The position numbers were made by a program, and so were the translations under genes. A stretch of 64,000 bases of DNA. Source: an uncultured Treponema sp. (GTDB lineage: Bacteria > Spirochaetota > Spirochaetia > Treponematales > Treponemataceae). Of this stretch, positions 26,050 to 33,723 are shown in pieces. The notes below the pieces were generated by a model that saw nothing but the letters and a program-made list of their open reading frames with translations, ran no database searches and had not been told where the DNA came from. Position 1 is the first letter of the stretch. Each line of letters opens with the position of its first letter. Where the stretch lies: contig CALFIX010000038.1 in assembly GCA_937877515.1 (NCBI GenBank), positions 27,437-91,436 on the forward strand, written 5' to 3'.

Positions 26050-27541
26050 ATTTTTTCCCTCTAAAATATGTTTTATATATTGTCTTAGAAAACTCTAATA
26101 TGCCTTCATGTATTTTCTTTGTGTGTTCTTCTTCTCTTGAAGTTCCTGAGAATTTTTCCTGCATCAGAGAATCAAGCGGTAAAAGAGTCTTGAACCATTC
26201 TTTTTTGCTTATGTTTTTTTGAAGGGTTTCTAAAATTTTATCTGAGTTATAGAATAATTCATTTTTTCTGTTGCATGAAAAGAATGCGGGGTTTACGTTT
26301 TCTTTTGACATGTTTACATAGTTTAGAAAATATTCCCAGTTTACATCTTCTATGTTTTTAAGCGAAAAAGAAAAATTGTAATTGTTGCTCAGCCTGTAAA
26401 CTCTATTATTAAAATTTGAATTTATAAACCAGTCTCTGTATATTTTCATTGATGCTGATGAAAATGTTCTTGGTGTAATTCTAGTTTCTTTTGTAAACAG
26501 TCTGTTTTCTTTTAATGCGTCAATGTTTTCTAGTTCGTTTGGACTTGTGTGAGCATAACCTGAGTTCTCCTTTAGGTCTAAACCGCAGACAAATATTTTA
26601 GAATCTGTTAAATTTTCTGCCAATCGAACGGCAGTTCCTGCTACAGTGCCGTTCCGTTCAGCTTTTGTTGCTGGAATATTATAGTCTTTTATAAGGTCTT
26701 CTGCAGGACCGTCTCCGTATGAAAGCGGTATTATGTTTGATTCCTTTATGTCTTTTGCAAAACATGCTGCTTCTAGGGGAAGAGCAAGAGGAACAGAATG
26801 TTTTTTTAATGTTCTTCCTAAGTGGCATTTAGCCCAATATCCGCCGTCTGTAGAAAGGCATAAGTCTGGAATTATATTGTTGCAGCAAAGAGGCTTTAGT
26901 GCAGATGAAACACTTAGTAAGAAGAATTTTTCACGATGCTTTTTTAAAAATGGCATGCATCCTTCCAGGCTTCTTCCTGAGGCACAGACAATGACAGGTT
27001 TTGTTCCTTTTTGTATGTAAATATAATTTTTTGAAAAGTAACAGAAGCGTAATGTGTTTTTCAGCCATTTTTTTCCAAAATAGCTTCGTGTTTGCAATAC
27101 AGTCCTGCTTTTTAAAATTGATTTTTTTATTTCGTTCCATGTGTAAATATATTTATCGTAAAAGGCACTTTCTCCTGGTTTCCAGGAAATAAAAACTGAA
27201 GAAACAATTCCTTCATCTCCAAAAAAATTAAAGAGAGTCGTTGAAAAATCTTTTTCTTCCGGGTAAAAAACTTTATCCCATAGATTGTCGTATTTAGAAA
27301 AATCCTTCGTATAGCGAATGGCATACAGTTTTGATTCTGGATATTTTTTTTTCAAAAACTTTTGAGAGTAGGAAAGGGCAGGCTCTGTAATTATTATGTT
27401 ATCAGGGATGAAGTCAAATTTTAGATTTTCAACAAAACGTTCTGCTTCTTTTGAGGGATTATAACTTGAATGAATGTGAATCTTTCCGATGGAACAACTT
27501 TCTTCTCCATTGGAAGCTTTTGAAAATGTAATTTCTTCCAT
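26039..27541 (-). CDS. Maf/DUF115 family motility-associated glycosyltransferase, copy 1
   Basis: Paralogue of the following gene, about 500 residues. It shares the arrangement IIVCASGRSLEGCMPFLKKH, FFLLSVSSALKPL and DLCLSTDGGYWAK, then KIFVCGLDL, but overall similarity is low, so the two copies are old. I place the start at ATG 27541, although the frame is open from a GTG at 27571 that lies within a terminator hairpin. Neither has a Shine-Dalgarno, so the start is uncertain. The ATG stands only 6 nt behind the T-run of that terminator. Confidence 0.75.
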   Translation of the reverse strand: MEEITFSKASNGEESCSIGKIHIHSSYNPSKEAERFVENLKFDFIPDNIIITEPALSYSQKFLKKKYPESKLYAIRYTKDFSKYDNLWDKVFYPEEKDFSTTLFNFFGDEGIVSSVFISWKPGESAFYDKYIYTWNEIKKSILKSRTVLQTRSYFGKKWLKNTLRFCYFSKNYIYIQKGTKPVIVCASGRSLEGCMPFLKKHREKFFLLSVSSALKPLCCNNIIPDLCLSTDGGYWAKCHLGRTLKKHSVPLALPLEAACFAKDIKESNIIPLSYGDGPAEDLIKDYNIPATKAERNGTVAGTAVRLAENLTDSKIFVCGLDLKENSGYAHTSPNELENIDALKENRLFTKETRITPRTFSSASMKIYRDWFINSNFNNRVYRLSNNYNFSFSLKNIEDVNWEYFLNYVNMSKENVNPAFFSCNRKNELFYNSDKILETLQKNISKKEWFKTLLPLDSLMQEKFSGTSREEEHTKKIHEGILEFSKTIYKTYFRGKKYDL

Positions 27542-27547
27542 GCGTGT

Positions 27548-27574
27548 AAAAAAAATGCCGTGATTTCTCACGGC
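27548..27574 (-). terminator. Terminator after the acidic repeat protein gene
   Basis: Minus strand: GCCGTGA-GAAA-TCACGGC, a perfect 7-bp stem with a GAAA tetraloop (27557-27574), followed by eight T (27548-27555). It stands directly upstream of the Maf copy 1 start. Confidence 0.85.
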
Positions 27575-27582
27575 AATTTACT

Positions 27583-30339
27583 TTATGCCAGACCCAGCTC
27601 GGAGAAAAGCTTTTTATAGGTTTCAAATTGTTCGGACTGAGCAAACTCCGTTATTTTTTCTTCAGGAAGGCTTTCCAAAAGCTGATCCATGTAAGAAAGT
27701 ACAGATTTAATTTCTTCTTTCATGTCTGAAGGAATGTCTTTAGAAACAGATGTTTCTCTTTCTTCTAGAATAGGTTCTGTAAAGCTTGTCTCTTCTACAT
27801 CAGGCTCTTCTAAAGAAAGAGCTTCAGTTTTTTCAGAGATTATTTCTTCACTTGGCTCTTCATGAGTCTGTTCGTTAAAACCTGACTCTTCTTCATTAAC
27901 AACTGCTTCTGCAACAGGCTCTTCTGTCTTTGCCTGCCATTCACTGAATACGCTTTCTACAGGTTCCTCGCTTATTCCAACCTCAAGATTTTCATCTTCT
28001 TCAGTTGCTTTTTCTTCCTGTTCAATAACATCAGCATCTTCTGCTAAGTAAGAAAAATTATCATCTGTAAGAGGTTCCGGTTTTTCTTCGCTAAATAGAT
28101 CTATAGGCTTTTGCAAAGATTCCAAAGTAGGAGCTTCTACTTCAAATTCATCTTCGCTTGCGGTTTCTACTTCTTCAGAAATTAAGTCCTGTTCAGAAGA
28201 TTCTACAATTACGTCATCAATTTTTGGAACAGAAATTTCTTCTTCGTTTTCTTCTGCAGAAGACTCTTCAAAGGACGGTTCTTCTACAACAGACTCTTCG
28301 ATTACAGAATCGCTTACTACAGGTTCTTCTATCGTTACTTCATCAAAGTTTGGTTCTTCCAGCTGTTCATTTGAAAAATCCATGGAAAGATTTGAGCTTT
28401 CTTCAGGTTCTTCAAACTGAGCCTCTACTGTAGAAAAAGTTTCTTCTGGAGCACCTAGAATGCTTTCTTCTTCAGGAGCTTTTTCCTGAATGCCTGGTTC
28501 CTCAAACATTTCTGTTGGAACTTCTGTGGACGTGTCTTGAGGTTCTTCTATAATTTCTGCTTCTGAAGAAAATTCTGCTGTGTTCAGAATGTTATTTAAT
28601 TCGTCTCCGCTTAAGGCAATTGTGTCATCATCATCTATGCTTTCTGAGAAGAATCCGCTTCCAGAAGTGTTTTCCGTTTGAGCAAATCCTTTAGATTTAA
28701 ATTCTGCAAACTCAGCCTTTAGGTTTGAAATGTCGCCTTTAAGATTAGCGATTTCATTTGATATCTGTTTTAAAAGTTCTGTTGTTTCTGTTGATTCGGT
28801 ACTCGTAGTAATCCCTCCGTCGTAAGTATCGCCTTGTGTATCCAGCAGGTTTAGAGAAGCTGCTTCTTCTTCAAATGTATCAGGAATGGTTTCTTTTTCT
28901 TCTTGAATGACGCCTGGCTTTACTTCTTCTTTTACAGGTTCATCTTCAACTTCTTCTGAAGTGATGTCTGTAAATGAAAGAGGAGAGTCGTCTGTGCTAT
29001 AAGAGTTTTCTCTGTCTGAAAAAGCTATGTCTTGACTTGGTTCATTTTTTGAAGAATCCGAGTCTGTAAAGAAACTTGTGCTTACAGAGCCGTCGTCTGA
29101 TTCAACAGAGTTCAGAAGCGAGTCTACGTCAAAGTCTTCGCCGGAAGATTCAAAGTTCGTTGCAGAAGAAGTTGAGGTAGAAGGTTCTTCCATGTCTATG
29201 GAAATGTTTTCGTCATCACCTTCTTCTGTCTTTTCTGTATTTCTTGTTTCCGGAGCTGCATCGTCTACAGAAACATTAATGTCAAAGTCGCCAGTCTGTT
29301 TTGTTTCCTGCTTTTTATCTATTGTAACATTCTGATTTCCAGAATCTTCTTCTATTCCAAATTCTGAAAGGTCTATGCTTTCACTTTCTCCAAAGCTATC
29401 TGAAGAAAAAGAAGCTTCTTCTTCAGCGGGGGCCTCTTTTGCTTCTGGAGATTCATCCTGAATGCTGTTAAAGATGTCATCAAAATCATCTGCAGAAATT
29501 GAACTTTCCTGAGAAGCTTTTTCTGCTGATACTTCTTCATCTGGTGCTTCTTCGGAAGAACTTTCGTCCATAAATGAAGATAAATCTATGTCATCAGTAG
29601 AGAAGTCTGCAGCGCTTTCTGTAAAGCTTTCATGGCTGGTTTCTTCTTCTTGAGACTTATCTGCTTCTACAGGTACGTCATCCTCAAATGTTAGATCTAT
29701 ATCCATAGGCTCTTCGTCTATAATTTCTTCCTGACTGGAAGAGTCGTCCTTAGGTAAGTCAAGGAATTCGTCTAACGGAATGTCGCCGACAGAAGAGCCG
29801 TCCATAAAGCTGTCTAGAGAGATTTCTGTTTCGTCGCTAGAAGAAGGGGTTGGAGAGCTGTCACTAAAGCTTTCTGAAACATCCATAAAATTATCCAGAG
29901 AGATTTCTGTTTCTCCGTCTCCAATGCTGTCTAAATTGATGTCGTCTAAAGAAAAATCTTCTGTTACAGAGGCTTCTTCTGCTTCTGAAGCTGCCTCCTT
30001 GATTTCCGGTTCTTCAAAGCCAGCAAATTCTTCTGAGCTTTCAGGTTTTTTTTCAGTGTTTTCTGCTCCATTTGTTATAAAACTGTCTAAATCATCAAGG
30101 GTGATGTCATCAGAAACAGGTGCTTCGGTAGATTCTTTATTTTCTTCGGGGATAGGTGAGTCTTCTAAAGGTTCATCCTGAGTGGTAGAGGCGAGTGTAT
30201 CTAAAAATGAAAAATCAGGTAAACCAATATCGTCGGCTGCAGTTTCTTCTGCGTCTTGAGGCGTGTGAGGAGGAGTTTTTACCCAAACTCCATATTCGTC
30301 AAGTTCACTTTTATTTTCTGCATCAATGGAATCGCTCAT
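27583..30339 (-). CDS. Very acidic repeat protein, unknown function
   Basis: Protein of 918 residues with no signal peptide or membrane helix, dominated by Glu, Asp, Ser and Thr. The N-terminal third holds a short degenerate repeat of the form (I/D)xLDxFMDxS (for example EISLDNFMD, EISLDSFMD, IPLDEFLD, IDLSSFMD, IDLSEFG). A heptad-like segment LLKQISNEIANLKGDISNLK lies near residues 518-540. The last about 50 residues (MKEEIKSVLSYMDQLLESLP) form a helical end that looks like the only globular, perhaps conserved, part. ATG 30339 follows AAGGGGA. I do not recognise the family. A cytoplasmic scaffold, with the short repeat as a docking motif, is a guess. Confidence 0.7.
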   Translation of the reverse strand: MSDSIDAENKSELDEYGVWVKTPPHTPQDAEETAADDIGLPDFSFLDTLASTTQDEPLEDSPIPEENKESTEAPVSDDITLDDLDSFITNGAENTEKKPESSEEFAGFEEPEIKEAASEAEEASVTEDFSLDDINLDSIGDGETEISLDNFMDVSESFSDSSPTPSSSDETEISLDSFMDGSSVGDIPLDEFLDLPKDDSSSQEEIIDEEPMDIDLTFEDDVPVEADKSQEEETSHESFTESAADFSTDDIDLSSFMDESSSEEAPDEEVSAEKASQESSISADDFDDIFNSIQDESPEAKEAPAEEEASFSSDSFGESESIDLSEFGIEEDSGNQNVTIDKKQETKQTGDFDINVSVDDAAPETRNTEKTEEGDDENISIDMEEPSTSTSSATNFESSGEDFDVDSLLNSVESDDGSVSTSFFTDSDSSKNEPSQDIAFSDRENSYSTDDSPLSFTDITSEEVEDEPVKEEVKPGVIQEEKETIPDTFEEEAASLNLLDTQGDTYDGGITTSTESTETTELLKQISNEIANLKGDISNLKAEFAEFKSKGFAQTENTSGSGFFSESIDDDDTIALSGDELNNILNTAEFSSEAEIIEEPQDTSTEVPTEMFEEPGIQEKAPEEESILGAPEETFSTVEAQFEEPEESSNLSMDFSNEQLEEPNFDEVTIEEPVVSDSVIEESVVEEPSFEESSAEENEEEISVPKIDDVIVESSEQDLISEEVETASEDEFEVEAPTLESLQKPIDLFSEEKPEPLTDDNFSYLAEDADVIEQEEKATEEDENLEVGISEEPVESVFSEWQAKTEEPVAEAVVNEEESGFNEQTHEEPSEEIISEKTEALSLEEPDVEETSFTEPILEERETSVSKDIPSDMKEEIKSVLSYMDQLLESLPEEKITEFAQSEQFETYKKLFSELGLA

Positions 30340-30508
30340 GTTTTATCCCCTTTTTAATTACAAAATGCAAATGTTAGCAGTCTAGCTACTTTAAAAGGTA
30401 TCGGCATTTAACGTGCAAAACAATACTTTTTTTTCATATAATCCATTTGCTCTATTTTATCATACTTTTTGAATTCAGAAAATAAAAATCCATGCCGAAA
30501 AAATTGAT

Positions 30509-31006
30509 ATGACAAGATGTAGATTTCTCGTTGCTTCTTGCGTGGGTACATTTTTTTATGTGCTTATTGCAGTATTTTGTGGACGGGACGGCTTGTGGGC
30601 TTACAGCCAGCTCATGGATGAAAAAAGAAGCTTAAGTACCCATACAGCCAGTATTGAAAAAACGTATGAAGAACTCTTATTGGAAAAAGCTGCATTGCAA
30701 AGTGACATGGACGTTATAGCTTCCTATGCTAGAAAGCTTGGATTTGTAAGCGAAGGTGAGAAACTTGTAAAAATAACAGGTCTTCCTTTACGCGAAAAGC
30801 AAATTTTAGACCCTGGCATGGTTGTGTTTCACAGTGAAGTAAAATATATTCCGGAATGGTTTTGTAAAGTTCTGGGCTTGATTATTTTTGCCTTGGTTTA
30901 TCTGGTTCTGCTGCTTTCTGATTTTAATCGTGGACTTATTGAACTTCCAAACAGAAAAGCTCACGTAAATGTTATAAGGGGTGTTCCTGTATATGATATG
31001 CAGTAA
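30509..31006 (+). CDS. FtsB/DivIC-like septum protein with a second membrane helix
   Basis: Small membrane protein of 165 residues. An N-terminal membrane helix, the GRDGLWAYSQLMDEKRSL turn, a coiled coil (about 38-75) and YARKLGFVSEGEKLVKI match the FtsB/DivIC family, whose members join FtsL in the divisome. Unlike typical FtsB (about 100 residues), a second hydrophobic helix follows at about 118-138 (VLGLIIFALVYLVLLL) with a basic cytoplasmic tail. ATG 30509 has no Shine-Dalgarno; a 6-codon frame (30492-30512) ends in an ATGA overlap with it. It overlaps the tsaC-like gene. Confidence 0.75.
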   Translation: MTRCRFLVASCVGTFFYVLIAVFCGRDGLWAYSQLMDEKRSLSTHTASIEKTYEELLLEKAALQSDMDVIASYARKLGFVSEGEKLVKITGLPLREKQILDPGMVVFHSEVKYIPEWFCKVLGLIIFALVYLVLLLSDFNRGLIELPNRKAHVNVIRGVPVYDMQ

Positions 31007-31586
31007 AGATTCTAAAGATTCCATAGCTTTAGCCTCAGAATGTCTTAGGGCCGGAGGAATTGCAATTCTTCCAACGGATACTGTTTATGGTTTCAGTGGA
31101 ATTGTTGATTTACGTGGTGGTGAAAAGTTTTTAACGGATTCTAAAATCAGGGTCATAAAGGGCAGGGAAGAAAATAAACCGTTAATTCAGCTTATTTCTC
31201 ATCCAGATGAAATTTACTGCTATACAGATGTAATAGTTCCTCAGGAGCTTTTGGACTTGTGGCCTGGAGCACTTACAATAATAGTTCCGTTAAAGTCTTC
31301 CTGCCCGATAGAAACTGACTGTAAGACAGTTGCATTCCGCTGCCCGGGAGATGAATGGCTTAGAAACGTAATAGAGAGGGTTTCTTCTCCAATATTTAGC
31401 ACAAGCGTAAATAAAAGCGGCTTTCCGGTTTTAGATTCTGCAGAAGAAATAAAAAGGGTATTTGCTGAAGAAGTAGATCTTTTTGTAGAAGATGGAGATA
31501 AAAAAGGTGCCTTGCCGTCTACCATAGTGCGTCTTTTAGATGACGGCAGCTACGAAGTTTTACGTGAAGGAAGCGTGAAAATTTAA
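30993..31586 (+). CDS. Threonylcarbamoyl-AMP synthase, Sua5/YrdC/TsaC family
   Basis: Forms threonylcarbamoyl-AMP for the t6A37 modification of ANN-decoding tRNAs. At 197 residues it is the short form without a Sua5 C-terminal domain. Family blocks: GGIAILPTDTVYGFSG (about 22-37), the KGREENKPL lysine/Arg segment, WPGALTIIVP, VAFRCPGDEW, STSVNKSGFPVL and PSTIVRL. I chose ATG 30993 as the first ATG in frame; it lies inside the last codons of the FtsB-like gene, so the two are coupled. Its stop codon overlaps the convergent exported-protein gene by 4 nt. Confidence 0.85.
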   Translation: MICSKDSKDSIALASECLRAGGIAILPTDTVYGFSGIVDLRGGEKFLTDSKIRVIKGREENKPLIQLISHPDEIYCYTDVIVPQELLDLWPGALTIIVPLKSSCPIETDCKTVAFRCPGDEWLRNVIERVSSPIFSTSVNKSGFPVLDSAEEIKRVFAEEVDLFVEDGDKKGALPSTIVRLLDDGSYEVLREGSVKI

Positions 31587-32449
31587 GATTTTGACCAGGA
31601 AACAGAAATTGTTCCCTGTCTAACACCATTTGGGGCCGTGCTGTCTTCCAGCATGGTCTTTTTTGTGCCCGTAAGCTTTGTCGGGCTTTCTATGAACATA
31701 TTCCATTCTATGGGAAGTGCACCGGGTGCATTTTTTAGGGCTTTTTCGCGGGGAATTTCAGGGAAGAAGGAGGCATTTGAAGATGAAGTTTGCTTTATGC
31801 TTACGTTTTTGCCCTGAATGCTTACTGAAATATTCATGTTTGCACCGTTTTTAAAAATTACAAAGCCTCTTCCGCCTCTTAAAAGCAGTATTTTTTCTAT
31901 AAAGTCTTCGCCTTTCCATGTACCGGAAAGCTCATCTAAAGTTACCTCTCCGGGTGCTTTTGATTCTTCTTCGGGTGGCAGAGCCGGCTTAGAAGAAGCG
32001 ATTTTTTCTTGAGGGGAAGAATAAATGTTTTCTGCCAGATTCCTGAATAGATTTTCCAGAGATGTTTTTGCATCTAAGAGAATCTTGTAGTAGGATGCAT
32101 ATTTTTTTGTTTCGTTAACGTTTTTGTTTTCGCTGGGTTTTATTGCGTTCAGCGTACATATCCATGAGCCGTCGCCTTCTTCCTGAATTTCTGCAAAGAA
32201 AGCTATTGTGTTGTCAGGAGCCTCTTCTTTGCTGTAGGTGCGGTTCCTTTTATCTGTTACCGTGTAGCCGTCCAGGGACTGCAATTGATTAAAAAAGAGG
32301 TCTGTAGTCATTTTTATCATGTCTGTATCGCTGGAACTTGATACGGTTGAATAAAAATCTACGTTCTCTGCTGCAAAACATTTTTGCAATATTAGAAAAC
32401 TTATGAGGATAACTGAAAACTTAGTTTTTGTGGTGTTTCTAAGATTCAA
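31583..32449 (-). CDS. Exported protein of unknown function
   Basis: Predicted secreted or periplasmic protein of 288 residues. A basic start, a hydrophobic stretch (SVILISFLILQ) and a cut near CFAAENVD form a signal peptide; FLILQKC does not fit a standard lipobox well. The C-terminal 90 residues (LSGTWKGEDFIEKILLLRGGRGF) look like a small beta-barrel or lipocalin-like domain. The start codon is TTG, with GGGG about 12 nt upstream, so the N-terminus is less certain. It follows smpB by 18 nt and is probably cotranscribed. I do not recognise the family. Confidence 0.65.
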   Translation of the reverse strand: MNLRNTTKTKFSVILISFLILQKCFAAENVDFYSTVSSSSDTDMIKMTTDLFFNQLQSLDGYTVTDKRNRTYSKEEAPDNTIAFFAEIQEEGDGSWICTLNAIKPSENKNVNETKKYASYYKILLDAKTSLENLFRNLAENIYSSPQEKIASSKPALPPEEESKAPGEVTLDELSGTWKGEDFIEKILLLRGGRGFVIFKNGANMNISVSIQGKNVSIKQTSSSNASFFPEIPREKALKNAPGALPIEWNMFIESPTKLTGTKKTMLEDSTAPNGVRQGTISVSWSKS

Positions 32450-32467
32450 TTTCTGTACAGCCCCTTT

Positions 32468-32932
32468 TTACCCCTGCAGCCCCTTACGGAATTCTCTAGC
32501 CATGTCGCGGTTTATGTCTCTTTCCCTAATATCGGCACGTTTGTCAAATTGCTTCTTACCTTTACATAAACCAACCGTAACTTTTACAATGCCATGTTTT
32601 AGATAAAAATCTAAGGGAATTAGTGAAAAACCTTTTTCTTCTACTTTGCGGGTAAGCCGTTTTATTTCATCTTTATGAAGCAGCAGCTTCTTTTTGCGAT
32701 CCGGGTCATGATTAAAAACAGAAGAGTAGGAGTATTCTGAAATATGAAAATTTAAAATCCAGACTTCGCCGTTTTCTATAAGGCAAAAGCTGTCTAAAAA
32801 AGAAATATTTCCTGCCTTTACAGACTTTACCTCTGTGCCTTCTAAAACTATTCCACATTCAAAACTGTCTTCTACTGAGTAATTAAATCTTGCCTTTTTA
32901 TTAACTGCGATAACTTTTCGCTCTTCCTGCAT
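32468..32932 (-). CDS. smpB: SsrA-binding protein
   Basis: Partner of tmRNA in trans-translation; it delivers tmRNA to stalled ribosomes. The 154 residues show all the landmarks: VIAVNKKARFNYSVED, ECGIVLEGTEVKSVKAG, LLLHKDEIKRL, FYLKHGIVKV and the basic tail GKKQFDKRADIRERDINRD. The tmRNA gene itself is not in this window. The ATG stands 7 nt after TATACT with no Shine-Dalgarno, so the mRNA is probably leaderless. The downstream exported-protein gene follows after 18 nt. Confidence 0.96.
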   Translation of the reverse strand: MQEERKVIAVNKKARFNYSVEDSFECGIVLEGTEVKSVKAGNISFLDSFCLIENGEVWILNFHISEYSYSSVFNHDPDRKKKLLLHKDEIKRLTRKVEEKGFSLIPLDFYLKHGIVKVTVGLCKGKKQFDKRADIRERDINRDMAREFRKGLQG

Positions 32933-32939
32933 ATCTTTT

Positions 32940-32968
32940 AGTATAGTGCAGAGAAACTTAAAAGTCTA
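32940..32968 (-). promoter_or_regulatory. Promoter placed for a leaderless smpB mRNA
   Basis: Minus strand: TAGACT (32963-32968), 17-nt spacer, TATACT (32940-32945), then 7 nt to the ATG at 32932. Confidence 0.6.
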
Positions 32969-32986
32969 TAAGGGCAAAAAGCCGTC

Positions 32987-33016
32987 TTGCAAAGTCCACT
33001 TTGCTTATGCTAAACT
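32987..33016 (+). promoter_or_regulatory. Promoter of the signal peptidase-like gene
   Basis: TTGCAA (32987-32992), 18-nt spacer, TAAACT (33011-33016); the ATG at 33025 is 8 nt further on. No Shine-Dalgarno. This favours ATG 33025 over the in-frame TTG 33001 and ATG 33007. Confidence 0.5.
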
Positions 33017-33024
33017 ATGAGCCT

Positions 33025-33720
33025 ATGAAGCAAAATGTTTATGACTATTCTTTTGAAATGCGAAGAGAGCGTAAAAGAAAAATTACTTTTACACTTACTT
33101 TGTCTTTATCTGTAATTCTTGGTTTAACACTCTTTCTTAATATATTTTTGTTTCCTGTTCACGTTAAGTCTGATTCCATGGAAAGTGATATTGCACGTAA
33201 TTCAGCAGTTTTTGTAACTCCGCTTATAAAAACACCTCACCGCGGAGATGTTATTTATCTTTCCAGGGAAGATAATTTAAAACTTTCCTGGTATTCTGTT
33301 GTTGTAAATAAAGTTGTTGCCTTTTTTACAGCCCAGCAGTATGAACCTATAGGCTATACTAAAAAGATGTCAGGTAAAAATTCTGTCCGAAGGGTTTTAG
33401 CTCTTCCTGGTGACACCGTTTACATGCAGGATTATGTGCTTTACATAAAACCAAAAGGAGAAAGTCATTTTCTTACTGAGTTTGAAATGTGTTCAAAGCC
33501 ATACAACATTCACATTTATTCAGTTCCGGTAGAATGGGATGGCCTTGGACCTTCTTCCAACATGGAAGAAATTACTCTTGGTAAAGATGAGTATTTTGTT
33601 CTTGCAGATAACCGTGTAGAGGCTGTGGATTCAAGACTTTATGGAGCTATCAGTTCTAAAAGGATTAGGGGAAAAGTTCTTTTAGAATATTTTCCATTTT
33701 CTAAGATGAGGACATTTTAA
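33025..33720 (+). CDS. Signal peptidase I-like protein (S26) lacking the catalytic Lys
   Basis: Membrane-anchored protein of 231 residues in the LepB family: an N-terminal membrane helix (about 20-42), box B KSDSMESDI with the nucleophile Ser51, box C PHRGDVIYL, box D SVRRVLALPGD and box E DEYFVLADNRVEAVDSR. In standard enzymes box D reads KRxxxLPGD; here the general-base Lys is replaced by Arg122, and the box E GDN...S pattern is changed to ADN...A. It may therefore be inactive, use another base, or have a specialised role. Another peptidase I gene would then be expected elsewhere in the genome. The start is set by the promoter spacing. It is followed by hemW after 3 nt. Confidence 0.75.
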   Translation: MKQNVYDYSFEMRRERKRKITFTLTLSLSVILGLTLFLNIFLFPVHVKSDSMESDIARNSAVFVTPLIKTPHRGDVIYLSREDNLKLSWYSVVVNKVVAFFTAQQYEPIGYTKKMSGKNSVRRVLALPGDTVYMQDYVLYIKPKGESHFLTEFEMCSKPYNIHIYSVPVEWDGLGPSSNMEEITLGKDEYFVLADNRVEAVDSRLYGAISSKRIRGKVLLEYFPFSKMRTF

Positions 33721-33723
33721 TTT

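Noticed and set aside
28158..28433. Leu/Gln-rich plus-strand frame
   Set aside because: Shadow of the acidic repeat protein on the opposite strand; produced by repeated GAA/TCT codons.
29780..30181. Ser-rich plus-strand frame
   Set aside because: Also a shadow of the acidic repeat protein.
30340..30508. Divergent promoters between the acidic protein and the FtsB-like gene
   Set aside because: Several A/T-rich -10-like words but no pair with an acceptable -35 and spacing on either strand.
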